Assembly (NCBI GenBank): GCA_029762535.1
Contig: JARVGK010000033.1
Span: 1 to 35,840, forward strand
DNA: 35,840 bases
Reading direction: 5' to 3'
Source: Thermoplasmatota archaeon
GTDB lineage: Archaea; Thermoplasmatota; Penumbrarchaeia; Penumbrarchaeales; Penumbrarchaeaceae
In this document: positions 22,246 through 30,723 of the stretch, piece after piece
How positions within the stretch are numbered: the first letter of the stretch is position 1
Layout of the letters: each line of letters starts with the position of its first letter
Notes under the pieces: model-generated
The model's database searches: none
What the model was told of the DNA's origin: nothing
Seen by the model: only the letters and a program-made list of their open reading frames with translations
Position numbers and translations under genes: made by a program

Positions 22246-24981
22246 ATGGGCCCCAACGAGACAAGCAACGGACATGACCGCCCAAAGACCAGCGAAGCGG
22301 AGGCGAGGTCCGGAGGTGGAGGATACGACTTCGCGACGGCTGAGGAGAGATGGCAGCGTTTCTGGGAGGAAAATTCCATCTACAGGTTCGATCCTAGGTC
22401 CGATAGGCCTCCTTTCGTCATCGACAACCCTCCCCGATACGCTTCAGGCCCTCTGCACGCTGGGCATGCCGTCCATTACACACACATAGACTTCGCGGCA
22501 CGCTATAAGAGAATGAGGGGTTACAACGTGATGTTCCCTCTGTGCTTCGACGTGAACGGGATGCCCATAGAGGTTCGCGTGGAGAAGAAGTACAACATCA
22601 GGATGAGGGACACCGAGAGGCATGAGTTCACCAGACTGTGCGAGGAGTTCGCCCAGGGCAATATCGCAGAGATGACGCGCCAGTTCCGGATCTTCGGCGA
22701 GTCCATGGACCCGTCCGTTTACTACCAGACCGATGCCAAGTATTACAGGAGGCTCACCCAGATATCCTTCATCAAGCTGTTCCATCAGGGGAGGATATAC
22801 AAGGCCAATCACCCCGTCAACTGGTGCCCCAGGTGCGGGACCGCTCTGGCCGAGTCCGAGGTCGAGTACCAGGACAACGTGACCAAGCTCAACACCATAC
22901 TGTTCGAAGTGGACGGGGAACCAGGCAGGAAGGTGGAGATAGCCACGACCAGGCCCGAGCTCCTCTGTACTTGCCAGATGGTCGCTGTTCATCCGCAGGA
23001 CGAACGTTATTCCGACCTCGTCGGAAGGTCCCTGATCACGCCGGTTTTCGGAAAGAGGGTACCGGTCATCGCGGATGATGTCGTGGAGAGGACCTACGGC
23101 TCCGGCGTGGTAATGATATGCACGATCGGGGACAAGGAGGACCTGAGATGGGTCTTCAAGTATGGACTGACCCTCGAGAAGGGCATAGACGAACACGGAC
23201 GCATGACGGAGTTGGCAGGCCGCTACGCGGGCATGGACCTTCGCGATGCGAGGAAGGCAATAATCGAGGACATGAGGTCCCAGTCCCTCCTCGTCGATCA
23301 GAAGGACAACCCCCAGAACGTAGGGACATGCTGGAGATGCCATGCGACGATAGAGTTCCTGCAGGTCCCCCAGTGGTTCCTGAGGATACTGGATATCAGG
23401 GATGATATCCTCAAGATGGCCGATGAGATAGAATGGCATCCCGAGTTCATGAAGGTCAGGCTTAGGGAATGGGTCAACTCCCTTTCATGGGACTGGGTCA
23501 TATCCAGGCAGCGGTACTTCGCGACGCCTATACCCGTATGGGAATGCCTCTCATGCGGACATGCGGTACTCCCTGATGAATCGGACTGCTACGTCGATCC
23601 GACGATCGATACCCCCCCTGTGAAGGCCTGCCCGGAATGCGGTGGCGAGCTCAAGGGATCGGAGGAGGTCTTCGATACCTGGATGGATTCGTCGATATCC
23701 CCGCTATACTGCGCCTTCTGGCTCAGGGACGATGAGCTGTTCGGGAAGCTGTATCCCGTTTCTCTGAGGCCGCAGTCCCACGATATCATACGCACATGGG
23801 CGTTCTACACCATGGTGCGGAGCCTTTACCTGACCGGAAAGAAACCCTGGAGCGACATAATGATGGGAGGGTTCATAATGTCCCCCGACGGGACCCCGAT
23901 GCACGCCTCCAAGGGCAACGCGGTGGATCCGCTCGAATACCACACCAAGTACGGGGCCGACGCGATAAGGTATTACGCCGCCACCTGCACCCTGGGCAAG
24001 GACCATCCGTTCAGGATCAAGGACGTCGAGAGGGGGTCCCAGATAACAAGAAAGCTGTACAACATGCAGCGGCTGATCTCCTCATCCTTCGAGAGTATGG
24101 GCGCCGATGAGATAAAAGCCCTACTTTCTGACGGTGAGGCCGTGAAGGGCCTCCTGCATCCGATCGATTCGTGGATGCTCGACCGGCTCTCACAGGTGGT
24201 GTCCGAGGCGACGGACGCGTGCGAGAACTACGCATTCGACAAGGCCGTGAAGGCAACGGTGGACTTCATGTGGCTCGAGGTCGCTGACCAGTATCTCGAG
24301 ATGGTCAAGACCAGGATCAGGAAAGGGGACCCATCCGCCGTCTTCACGCTCTACAATCTGGGCCTGACACTGGTAAAGCTCCTGGCCCCGTTCATGCCCC
24401 ATATTGCGGAGGAGGTATTCCAGGCCCACTACGTGAGGATCGAGGGGGGTATCTCGGTCCATATCTCAGATTGGCCACGGCCGCTCTTGGGATTCGGGGA
24501 CCGTGCCCTGGACGGCGCGTACGCCTCCGAGATGGTCAGCGCCATAAGGAGGTACAAATCGGAAAAGAGGATGGCCCTCGGCGCGAGCATGGGGCCGATA
24601 AGGATAATAACCGAGGACGAGCGGAGCCTTGAGGGGTCGCTCGAGGACATCAGGGACACCCTGAGGGCCTCAGAGCTGACCCTCGAGCCCTCCGCTGAGC
24701 TGCATGTTTCGGTGAGGGGCCTAAAACCGGTGTTCAGCGTCGTAGGGCCTATGTACCGCGATCGTATGAAATCTCTGACGAAGGCCATGAGCGATCCGGA
24801 GAAGGCCGTGAAGGCGGCGGTCGACCTGGGGGAGAAAGGAAAGGCCGCGATCGATCCCGGGGATGGGCTCGGGGAGATCGTTCTGACCCCTGAGATGGCC
24901 GAGGTCCAAAAGGAGTGGACCTTCAAGGGGAGGTCCGTGGACCATATCGCCTTGGACGGGGCCATGGTCCTCTTCGAATAA
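22246..24981 (+). CDS. valS: Valyl-tRNA synthetase, archaeal type
   Basis: The 911-aa class Ia synthetase charges tRNA-Val. Residue numbers here count from the alternative GTG at 22237. The HIGH-type site is HAGH (74-77) in YASGPLHAGHAVHYTHIDF. Zinc-ribbon pairs are NWCPRCGTALA, GTCWRCHAT, WECLSCGHAV and KACPECGGE. SLRPQSHDIIRTWAFYT is diagnostic of archaeal ValRS, and WMDSSISPLYCAFW lies before it. The KMSKS region reads PMHASKGNAVDP (554-565), so the usual leading Lys is Pro. The editing domain and C-terminal anticodon-binding region are present. GGTGAGG just before the ATG at 22246 supports that start; the GTG adds three residues. IleRS is a less likely alternative. Confidence 0.9.
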   Translation: MGPNETSNGHDRPKTSEAEARSGGGGYDFATAEERWQRFWEENSIYRFDPRSDRPPFVIDNPPRYASGPLHAGHAVHYTHIDFAARYKRMRGYNVMFPLCFDVNGMPIEVRVEKKYNIRMRDTERHEFTRLCEEFAQGNIAEMTRQFRIFGESMDPSVYYQTDAKYYRRLTQISFIKLFHQGRIYKANHPVNWCPRCGTALAESEVEYQDNVTKLNTILFEVDGEPGRKVEIATTRPELLCTCQMVAVHPQDERYSDLVGRSLITPVFGKRVPVIADDVVERTYGSGVVMICTIGDKEDLRWVFKYGLTLEKGIDEHGRMTELAGRYAGMDLRDARKAIIEDMRSQSLLVDQKDNPQNVGTCWRCHATIEFLQVPQWFLRILDIRDDILKMADEIEWHPEFMKVRLREWVNSLSWDWVISRQRYFATPIPVWECLSCGHAVLPDESDCYVDPTIDTPPVKACPECGGELKGSEEVFDTWMDSSISPLYCAFWLRDDELFGKLYPVSLRPQSHDIIRTWAFYTMVRSLYLTGKKPWSDIMMGGFIMSPDGTPMHASKGNAVDPLEYHTKYGADAIRYYAATCTLGKDHPFRIKDVERGSQITRKLYNMQRLISSSFESMGADEIKALLSDGEAVKGLLHPIDSWMLDRLSQVVSEATDACENYAFDKAVKATVDFMWLEVADQYLEMVKTRIRKGDPSAVFTLYNLGLTLVKLLAPFMPHIAEEVFQAHYVRIEGGISVHISDWPRPLLGFGDRALDGAYASEMVSAIRRYKSEKRMALGASMGPIRIITEDERSLEGSLEDIRDTLRASELTLEPSAELHVSVRGLKPVFSVVGPMYRDRMKSLTKAMSDPEKAVKAAVDLGEKGKAAIDPGDGLGEIVLTPEMAEVQKEWTFKGRSVDHIALDGAMVLFE

Positions 24982-25021
24982 TGTTGGTTGGGGGAATTAA
25001 ATCCTCGCACTATCATAAGCC

Positions 25022-25034
25022 CTTAAATAATAAA
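25022..25034 (+). promoter_or_regulatory. TATA-like element of the mbh operon
   Basis: CTTAAATAATAAA lies about 57-69 bases before the mbhA ATG in the 109-base gap after valS. It is the only AT-rich box there and probably serves the whole 13-gene operon. Confidence 0.5.
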
Positions 25035-25090
25035 ACTCCTTTTCCGGCCCCTGTTCATAGTTACGGGATGATGAATAGGAGGTTTCTGGG

Positions 25091-25630
25091 ATGATCACGT
25101 TCTTAGTCCTGTTCGTATCGATGCTGCTTTTGTACCTGCTTCTGGTGGCCGGTAGCGGCGGGGGCGACGGATTGCTTGGGCAGCTGTTCTCATATCAGGA
25201 GATCGGCGCCGCCATCGTCCTGGCCATCCTGACCGCAGCGATAGCTAGGGCCATGCTGGGAAAGGCCAAGAACCGGGTAATGAACAACCCCGGAAAGCTT
25301 CTGAAGGCCCCTTTCATGTTCATCGTATTCCTTTTCCCGTTCTTCTACGCCATGGCGGAGGCGAACCTGGATGTGGCATACAGGGTCATCACGGGGAGGA
25401 TAAGGCCGGGCATAGTCAGGATCAGGCCGAAGCTTAAGACCGACCTGGGCAGGACGATGCTCGCCAATTCCATCACGCTAACTCCCGGGACCCTGACGGT
25501 GGACATAGATGAGAAGAGCGGGGACCTGTTCATACACTGGATAAACGTCAAGGATACCAAGACGGACGATGAGAGGATAAAGGCCGTTTGTGGATCGTTC
25601 CCTGCCTGGGCAAGGAGGGTCGTCGAATGA
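25091..25630 (+). CDS. mbhA: MbhA, MrpE/MnhE-like ion-translocation subunit
   Basis: The 179-aa membrane protein belongs to the MnhE family. N-terminal hydrophobic helices (about 1-20, 37-55 and 75-92) are followed by the conserved cytoplasmic half with LANSITLTPGTLTVDIDEKS and a hydrophilic end. In Mbh and Mrp complexes this subunit is part of the sodium/proton translocating module. GGAGG lies about nine bases before the ATG. It is the first gene of the operon, and its stop overlaps the next start (ATGA). Confidence 0.93.
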   Translation: MITFLVLFVSMLLLYLLLVAGSGGGDGLLGQLFSYQEIGAAIVLAILTAAIARAMLGKAKNRVMNNPGKLLKAPFMFIVFLFPFFYAMAEANLDVAYRVITGRIRPGIVRIRPKLKTDLGRTMLANSITLTPGTLTVDIDEKSGDLFIHWINVKDTKTDDERIKAVCGSFPAWARRVVE

Positions 25631-25914
25631 CGTTCGGACCGTCGGAGGTGCTCCTCATAGGCGCAGGGGTCCTGTCCCTGGGAATACTGATCTCCCTCTT
25701 CAGGATACTTCTGGGCCCCACTTCGGCCGACAGGGTGGTCGCCATGGATACGATCAACACCCTTGTGGTGGGCCTGATGATAGCCCTGGGGGCCTTCTAC
25801 CGACAGGTCGTGTTCATCGACATAGCCATTGTCTATGCCATATTGTCGTTCGTCACCACCATATTCATAGCAAGGTACATGGAACAATCAAGGGAGAAAG
25901 GGGGGAGCGATTAG
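25627..25914 (+). CDS. mbhB: MbhB, MrpF/MnhF-like subunit
   Basis: The 95-aa protein has three membrane helices. It matches MnhF: LLGPTSADRVVAMDTINTLV is the conserved loop between helices 1 and 2, and VFIDIAIVYAILSFVTTIFI forms helix 3. The start ATG at 25627 overlaps the mbhA stop by four bases. The longer frame from 25588 runs inside mbhA and is not credible. It works in the antiporter-like arm of the hydrogenase. Confidence 0.93.
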   Translation: MTFGPSEVLLIGAGVLSLGILISLFRILLGPTSADRVVAMDTINTLVVGLMIALGAFYRQVVFIDIAIVYAILSFVTTIFIARYMEQSREKGGSD

Positions 25915-26280
25915 ATGGACGCGATAACGATAGCGATGATCGTTCTGATAGCCATCTCGGCTATCTTCGTACTTCTGGGCGCAATTGGCCTTCATAGGTT
26001 CCCCGATGTATATACGAGGCTGCACGCGGCGACCAAGGCCACGACCTTTGGGACCATCTTCCTCGCCGTGGCCGTAATAGCCCATGGCGTATACTCGTAC
26101 ACGAAGGCAGGTGCGCCGGACCAGCCGGCATACATAGTGCTCGTTGCCCACACGATAGTTGCACTGATAATGCTGTTATTGACCAACCCGACCGGAGCCC
26201 ATGCCATAGCCAGAGCGGCAAGGAGATCGGGCATAGAGCCGGAGAGGGCGGTCATAGACGATACCAGGGAGGTGAGATAG
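25915..26280 (+). CDS. mbhC: MbhC, MrpG/MnhG-like subunit
   Basis: The 121-aa MnhG-family protein has three hydrophobic helices. The signature GLHRFPDVYTRLHAATKATT follows helix 1. The C-terminal tail, after residue about 90, is charged and likely cytoplasmic. Its ATG directly follows the mbhB TAG. In the Mbh complex it packs with the MbhA and MbhB homologues at the sodium-path end of the membrane arm. Confidence 0.93.
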   Translation: MDAITIAMIVLIAISAIFVLLGAIGLHRFPDVYTRLHAATKATTFGTIFLAVAVIAHGVYSYTKAGAPDQPAYIVLVAHTIVALIMLLLTNPTGAHAIARAARRSGIEPERAVIDDTREVR

Positions 26281-26541
26281 TTGGATTGGAGCCTGCTCTA
26301 CGATGCCATCCATGTCGTTATCCTTCTCGGGATAGTCGCCGCCTCCGTTCTCGTGGTCCGAATGAAGGACCTCGTTTCAGCGGCGGTCGCTTTGGCCGCG
26401 GCGAGCCTTCTGCTATCGCTCGAGTTCTTCATACTCCAGGCTCCGGACGTGGCCATAGCCGAGGCCGCGGTCGGGGCCGGACTGACCACTGCGATATACA
26501 TCTTCGCCATCAAGGGGACGAGAAGGAGGGAGGAGTATTGA
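26281..26541 (+). CDS. mbhD: MbhD, MrpA C-terminal-like (DUF4040) subunit
   Basis: The 86-aa protein has three hydrophobic segments. The conserved LEFFILQAPDVAIAEAAVGA is the DUF4040 signature of MbhD and of the MrpA C-terminal region; its Glu residues are thought to lie on the ion path. The start is TTG at 26281, directly after the mbhC TAG, supported by GGGAGGTGAG upstream. The product ends in a basic tail KGTRRREEY. The stop overlaps the next start. Confidence 0.9.
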   Translation: MDWSLLYDAIHVVILLGIVAASVLVVRMKDLVSAAVALAAASLLLSLEFFILQAPDVAIAEAAVGAGLTTAIYIFAIKGTRRREEY

Positions 26542-26894
26542 TCAACAACGGCGTGAAACTGCTGTTCCTGCTTCTGCTCGTCAGCGGGCTCTCCTTCATG
26601 GCCTGGGGCATCAGGGACTTCGGCGAACCGGACGGAGAGGTATCGATGTACGATGAGACCTCGGGCGAGACCTACAAGGTGAAAAGGACGGCGATGGACG
26701 ATCATTTCATCGAAAGCTCCCAGTCCAAGGAAACATCCACGAACAATGCCGTGACGGCGATCGTCTTCGATTACAGGGGTTTCGATACCCTCGGCGAGGC
26801 GACGGTGCTGTTCGCCGCCGTTACCGGCGTGCTGGTGAGCATACGGCACGCGTTAAAGAGCAGGTCCAAACCCAAAGGGGGTGTTAAAAGATGA
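26538..26894 (+). CDS. mbhE: MbhE, MrpA/MrpB-like subunit
   Basis: The 118-aa protein has an N-terminal helix (about 6-24, LLFLLLLVSGLSFMAWGI), an extramembrane loop of about 50 residues, and TNNAVTAIVFDYRGFDTLGE before the second helix. The 'N.VT.I..D.RGFDT.GE' block is characteristic of MbhE and the matching part of MrpA/B. It starts at a TTG (26538) overlapping the mbhD stop, with GGAGGGAGGAG as ribosome site. A longer frame from 26286 lies inside mbhD and is rejected. Confidence 0.9.
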   Translation: MINNGVKLLFLLLLVSGLSFMAWGIRDFGEPDGEVSMYDETSGETYKVKRTAMDDHFIESSQSKETSTNNAVTAIVFDYRGFDTLGEATVLFAAVTGVLVSIRHALKSRSKPKGGVKR

Positions 26895-27370
26895 AGGCCA
26901 TGTCGCCTATCGTCAGGACGATGACCGGGCTTCTTTTCGCCCCAATATTCCTCTTCGGAGCATACATCATTCTGCACGGGCATCTTACCCCGGGTGGAGG
27001 GTTCCAGGGAGGCGCCATCATCGCAACCGGAATGGCCCTCTTCCTGGTGGCGTTCGGGTCCGAGAGGTGGAGGAAGAAGCTGCTCTCGATACTCGAGAGC
27101 ACAGGACTGATGGCATTCGTGTCCATCGGGTTCCTGGGAATAGTCGGAGGGCTGTTCCTGTACAACTTCCTCGCGGGCACCGGGAGTCCGATCTTCGGCC
27201 AGGAGATAGCGGGTATGGCCGGATACGCCCATCCCAACTCGGCCCCCCTCCTCTCGAGCGGGACAGTGGCCCTCCTCAACATGTTCGTCGGGCTCGAGGT
27301 GGTCTCCGGCCTGACGCTCATAGTGGTGACCCTCGGGCTCTTCGCCTTCTCTGGAAAGGAGGATGATTGA
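26891..27370 (+). CDS. mbhF: MbhF, MrpB/MnhB-like subunit
   Basis: The 159-aa MnhB-family protein has four predicted helices. The motif HGHLTPGGGFQGGAIIATGM lies between helices 1 and 2. The C-terminal helix begins near NMFVGLEVVSGLTLIVVTLG. The start overlaps the mbhE stop by four bases (ATGA), and its own end overlaps mbhG by eight bases. It is intact and of normal length. Confidence 0.93.
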   Translation: MKAMSPIVRTMTGLLFAPIFLFGAYIILHGHLTPGGGFQGGAIIATGMALFLVAFGSERWRKKLLSILESTGLMAFVSIGFLGIVGGLFLYNFLAGTGSPIFGQEIAGMAGYAHPNSAPLLSSGTVALLNMFVGLEVVSGLTLIVVTLGLFAFSGKEDD

Positions 27371-27728
27371 CATGATGGGAGAGCTTCCTTACCTGGCAGT
27401 GGTCGCCCTGATCGGGATCGGCCTGTATATCACCCTCTTCAAGAAGAACCTTATTAAGCTCGCGATGGGGATCACCCTGATAGAGTCCGGTGTGAACCTG
27501 TTCCTTATCTCCCTGGCGTTCAGAGCGGGCGATGAGATGGCGGCCCCGGTATTCACCCTGCAGCTTCTGGGGGACAAGACCTATTCACTGCCCACACCCC
27601 ATGCCTTGACGCTGACGTCCATCGTAATAGGCGTCGCAACCACGGCCCTGCTCCTTGCTTTCATCATGCAGGTTCACAGGAAGCATGGTATCACCACCAC
27701 CGAGGACCTCAGGAGGTTGAAGGGATGA
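27363..27728 (+). CDS. mbhG: MbhG, MrpC/NuoK-like subunit
   Basis: The 121-aa NuoK-type protein has three membrane helices. The conserved KKNLIKLAMGITLIESGVNL carries the Glu in helix 2, and PHALTLTSIVIGVATTALLL forms helix 3. It is the small antiporter partner next to MbhH. ATG codons at 27363 and 27372 are both possible; GGAGGATG precedes the pair. The stop overlaps the mbhH start (ATGA). Confidence 0.92.
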   Translation: MIDMMGELPYLAVVALIGIGLYITLFKKNLIKLAMGITLIESGVNLFLISLAFRAGDEMAAPVFTLQLLGDKTYSLPTPHALTLTSIVIGVATTALLLAFIMQVHRKHGITTTEDLRRLKG

Positions 27729-29647
27729 GCTTCTACGACTCCTTCATAGAGACCGCTCCAGCCCTCCTTGTGGCCATACCTCTTCTCGTGGCCTTCATGA
27801 CGCCGATCATGTCCAAGATCTCATCGAGCCTCCGGAAGGTGTGGAACATCCTGGGGATACTAATCGTATCCGCGGTGATGCTCGTGCTTGGTTTCGAGGT
27901 CCTATCCGGCGGAGGGGCGGTCTCCTCGGTTTACGTCTTCGGTGGCAGGGAGGGATCCCTTTTCCCGCTCGCCGGAGGGAACATCGCCCGAATATCGTTC
28001 TACGTTGACGGGATGTCCGCATTCATGGGCCTTTTGATGACCGTCGTCGCCTTCGGCTCCTTGATATACTCCCTGTCCTTCATGAAGAGATACACGGGGC
28101 TTGACAAGTACTACACGCTTTTATTCCTGATGTTAGCGGCCAACCTCGGCATGGTCTTCACCGGCGACCTGTTCAACCTGTTCGTATGGTTCGAGATCTC
28201 CTCGGTCGCGATATGCGCCCTGACAGCGTTCAGGACGGAGAGGGGCGAGTCCTTCGAAGGCGCGATAAAATACCTGGTCTATTCCACCATAGCTGGCCTG
28301 GTCCTGCTGTTCGCAATTGGCATTCTCTACGGGCAGTATGGCCATCTCAACATCGTCTATCTCTCCAAAGCCATAGGCGGACACTCCGAGATGCTCGTCA
28401 TGGACAAGCTGGTCCTCGGCATCCTCGTCACCGTTTTCGCCCTCAAAGCGGGTTCCGTACCCATGCACATGGCGACCCCTGACGCGTATTCCGAGGCCCC
28501 GGCGCCAATCACAGCGATGATGGTGACCGCCTCCCAGGCCGGGCTCTACGCCCTGTTCAGGAGCGTGTTCACGTTGTACGGGGCCAACATCCAGATAACG
28601 CAGGCCACGGTCCACACGGCCGGATGGGTCGTTGTCATACTCGGGATATTGGCCATGTTCGTGGGTGTCACCATGGCGCTCGTACAGAAGGACATCAAGC
28701 GCCTCATGGCCTATCACGCCATATCCCAGACGGGATACATGCTCCTGGGGGTCGGGGTAGGTATGGCCGTCTACAACACCCCCGAGTTCCTGGAGTTCGG
28801 CAGGGTCGCAATGAGCGGGGGGATATTCCACATATTCAACCACGCCCTCTACAAGGGACTGCTGTTCCTTACTGCGGGCGCGATCATATACAAGGCCGGT
28901 ACCAGGGACCTCAACAAGATGGGCGGCCTGGGAAGGGAAATGTGGCTCACGGCCATATTCTTCGTCATCGGCGCCCTGGCGATCTCGGGCGTCCCGCCGA
29001 TGAACGGTTTCTCATCGAAGCTGCTCATATACGAATCGGTCTTCAAGTTCAACCCGATAATTGGCGCCATCGCCATGTTGGTGTCCCTTTTGACCCTGGC
29101 ATCCTTCGTGAAAGTGTTCTACTCCGCCTTCATGGGTCCGAGGAACAAGGAGATGAAGAGAGGTGAGGTCCCGACGACCATGCTTTTGGGCATGGCCCTT
29201 CTGGGAAGCGTGATCCTCGTTTTCTCGCTCTTACCAGGTCTGGTGGTAAGGACCCTGGTGGATCCGGCCGTGAACGCATTGACAGGCATAGAGGGAACCA
29301 CCGGTACGTCCCTCACATTATTCACGGGTGAAGGGTCCTGGAACGCCATCGTCCTTCTGGGGGCCTTCGCAGTCGCGTTGGTCGTCGGCCTTCTCATCAG
29401 GTCCATGGGCCACAAGGGGACCACTCCAAAGGGCGAGGGGGCCAAACCCTATCTCTTTGGAAACCCCACGGAGGTGGATGGAAAGCCTCTGACGGTCACG
29501 GGCAGCAACCTCTACTGGGGATTCACAAAGGCGCTCTCCCGCTATTACCGCCCAACGGAAGGAGCACATTCCGGACTGCTGAACGAATACATATTCTATC
29601 TGATCGCATCGATGGTGATCGTTATGGCCGTGATGGTGTTCCTGTGA
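27725..29647 (+). CDS. mbhH: MbhH antiporter-like subunit with fused MbhI-like C-terminus
   Basis: The 640-aa protein has a large NuoL/M/N-type (MrpD-like) part up to about residue 510. LFNLFVWFEISSVAICALTA holds the helix-5 Glu, MHMATPDAYSEAPAPITAMM follows, and KRLMAYHAISQTGYMLLGVG lies near the discontinuous helix. The rest is extra for MbhH, which is usually near 510 residues. It has a helix (about 538-560, NAIVLLGAFAVALVVGLLIR), a soluble stretch with KPYLFGNPTEVDG and SNLYWGFTKALSRYY, then a terminal helix (about 619-640). In Thermococcales a separate small gene, mbhI, lies at this point and supplies two helices and a linking segment. No separate mbhI is present here, so fusion is inferred. 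Confidence 0.9.
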   Translation: MSFYDSFIETAPALLVAIPLLVAFMTPIMSKISSSLRKVWNILGILIVSAVMLVLGFEVLSGGGAVSSVYVFGGREGSLFPLAGGNIARISFYVDGMSAFMGLLMTVVAFGSLIYSLSFMKRYTGLDKYYTLLFLMLAANLGMVFTGDLFNLFVWFEISSVAICALTAFRTERGESFEGAIKYLVYSTIAGLVLLFAIGILYGQYGHLNIVYLSKAIGGHSEMLVMDKLVLGILVTVFALKAGSVPMHMATPDAYSEAPAPITAMMVTASQAGLYALFRSVFTLYGANIQITQATVHTAGWVVVILGILAMFVGVTMALVQKDIKRLMAYHAISQTGYMLLGVGVGMAVYNTPEFLEFGRVAMSGGIFHIFNHALYKGLLFLTAGAIIYKAGTRDLNKMGGLGREMWLTAIFFVIGALAISGVPPMNGFSSKLLIYESVFKFNPIIGAIAMLVSLLTLASFVKVFYSAFMGPRNKEMKRGEVPTTMLLGMALLGSVILVFSLLPGLVVRTLVDPAVNALTGIEGTTGTSLTLFTGEGSWNAIVLLGAFAVALVVGLLIRSMGHKGTTPKGEGAKPYLFGNPTEVDGKPLTVTGSNLYWGFTKALSRYYRPTEGAHSGLLNEYIFYLIASMVIVMAVMVFL

Positions 29648-29653
29648 GGTGAT

Positions 29654-30106
29654 ATGATGAAGCTCACTAAATCCTTCGACAAGAGCCTTTGGGTCTTCCA
29701 TGTGAACGCCGCGTCCTGCAACGGCTGCGACATCGAGATCGTGGCCGCCCTGACGCCGAGATACGATGTCGAGCGCTTCGGGATCAAATTGGTCGGGACG
29801 CCGAGGCACGCCGACGTCCTGCTCGTGACCGGGCCCGTGAACAGGCAGATGGCGGACCGGGTGAGGCGGGTATATGAGCAGACGCCGGGGCCCAAGGCGG
29901 TCCTGATCTGCGGCAACTGCGGGGCGACATCCGGCGTCTATTATGACTCCTACTGCATAGAGGGGCCCTTCGACGAGTTCATCAAGAAGGTGGATCCCAA
30001 CGCCATAATCGTATACGTTCCGGGATGCCCGGTCAGGCCAGAGGCGATCACGTTCGGAGTGGTGCAGGCATGGAAGGCCTTGGAAAAGCTCAGGGGGGAG
30101 GCATGA
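29654..30106 (+). CDS. mbhJ: MbhJ, [NiFe]-hydrogenase small subunit (NuoB-like)
   Basis: The 150-aa small subunit binds the proximal 4Fe-4S cluster. Cysteine sites are NAASCNGCDIEIV near the N-terminus, LICGNCGATSG in the middle, and VYVPGCPVRPEAI near the C-terminus. The segment between GNC and PGC is short, which makes the protein compact. FHVN.ASCNGCDIEIVAALTP matches group 4 small subunits closely. GAGGTGAT lies just before ATGATG. It follows mbhH by six bases and overlaps mbhK. Confidence 0.93.
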   Translation: MMKLTKSFDKSLWVFHVNAASCNGCDIEIVAALTPRYDVERFGIKLVGTPRHADVLLVTGPVNRQMADRVRRVYEQTPGPKAVLICGNCGATSGVYYDSYCIEGPFDEFIKKVDPNAIIVYVPGCPVRPEAITFGVVQAWKALEKLRGEA

Positions 30107-30723
30107 TGAAATACAAGTCCGGTGATGAGATCGCAGCGTCCTTCAGGAACCGGTTCAAGGGCCATCTCATTGAGGACCCGTACGTCAAGACCTTCAGGAA
30201 CGGGGTCAAGAAAACGGCATACTCACAGGTCTTCGTTCGAGTGAAGCGGGAGAGGTTCCAGGATGCCGCCAGGCATCTGAAGACCTTTGACGGGCCGCAT
30301 CATACGGTGGCGTCCGGGTCGGACCTGGGGGACGAGATCGAGGTCCTTTTCCATTTCGAGGTCTATTCCGCCTCTCACGGTCACGGGGTCGTCGTGACGA
30401 TCGGGACGAGATGCCCCAAGGATGACCCGCACATACCCAGCCTCTCCGACATATATCCGTCCGTCACCCCGACCGAGAGGGAGAAACAGGAGTTCCTGGG
30501 CGTGGCGATCGACGGCATCAAGGACAACAGGAGGCTGTTCCTGACCCACGCTGTGCCCGTGGGCGTCTATCCCTGGAGGAAGGACGAGTTCGGCCCCGAG
30601 AAGTTGGTCCGCCAAGTCCACAAGGACCCCTCCGGCGGCGGCGACGGTACCAGGGTGATAGCCGATCACTCCCCCTTCCCGCCCGGAGGACCGCCCGTGA
30701 AGAGGAAAGGAGGTGACGCCTGA
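30103..30723 (+). CDS. mbhK: MbhK, NuoC-like subunit
   Basis: The 206-aa soluble subunit is related to the 30-kDa (NuoC) subunit. An N-terminal alpha/beta domain (about 20-110) is followed by the family segment HIPSLSDIYPSVTPTEREKQ, then EFLGVAI and VYPWRKDEFG. The C-terminal tail is rich in Gly, Pro and Lys and poorly conserved. The start is one of two ATGs at 30103 and 30106, overlapping the mbhJ stop. The longer frame from 30025 is inside mbhJ. It docks beside MbhL in the peripheral arm. Confidence 0.9.
   Translation: MMKYKSGDEIAASFRNRFKGHLIEDPYVKTFRNGVKKTAYSQVFVRVKRERFQDAARHLKTFDGPHHTVASGSDLGDEIEVLFHFEVYSASHGHGVVVTIGTRCPKDDPHIPSLSDIYPSVTPTEREKQEFLGVAIDGIKDNRRLFLTHAVPVGVYPWRKDEFGPEKLVRQVHKDPSGGGDGTRVIADHSPFPPGGPPVKRKGGDA

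Noticed and set aside
28133..28843. Minus-strand 236-codon frame inside mbhH
   Set aside because: Its His/Glu/Gly-rich composition is typical of an antisense shadow of a membrane protein gene, and no start signal is seen.
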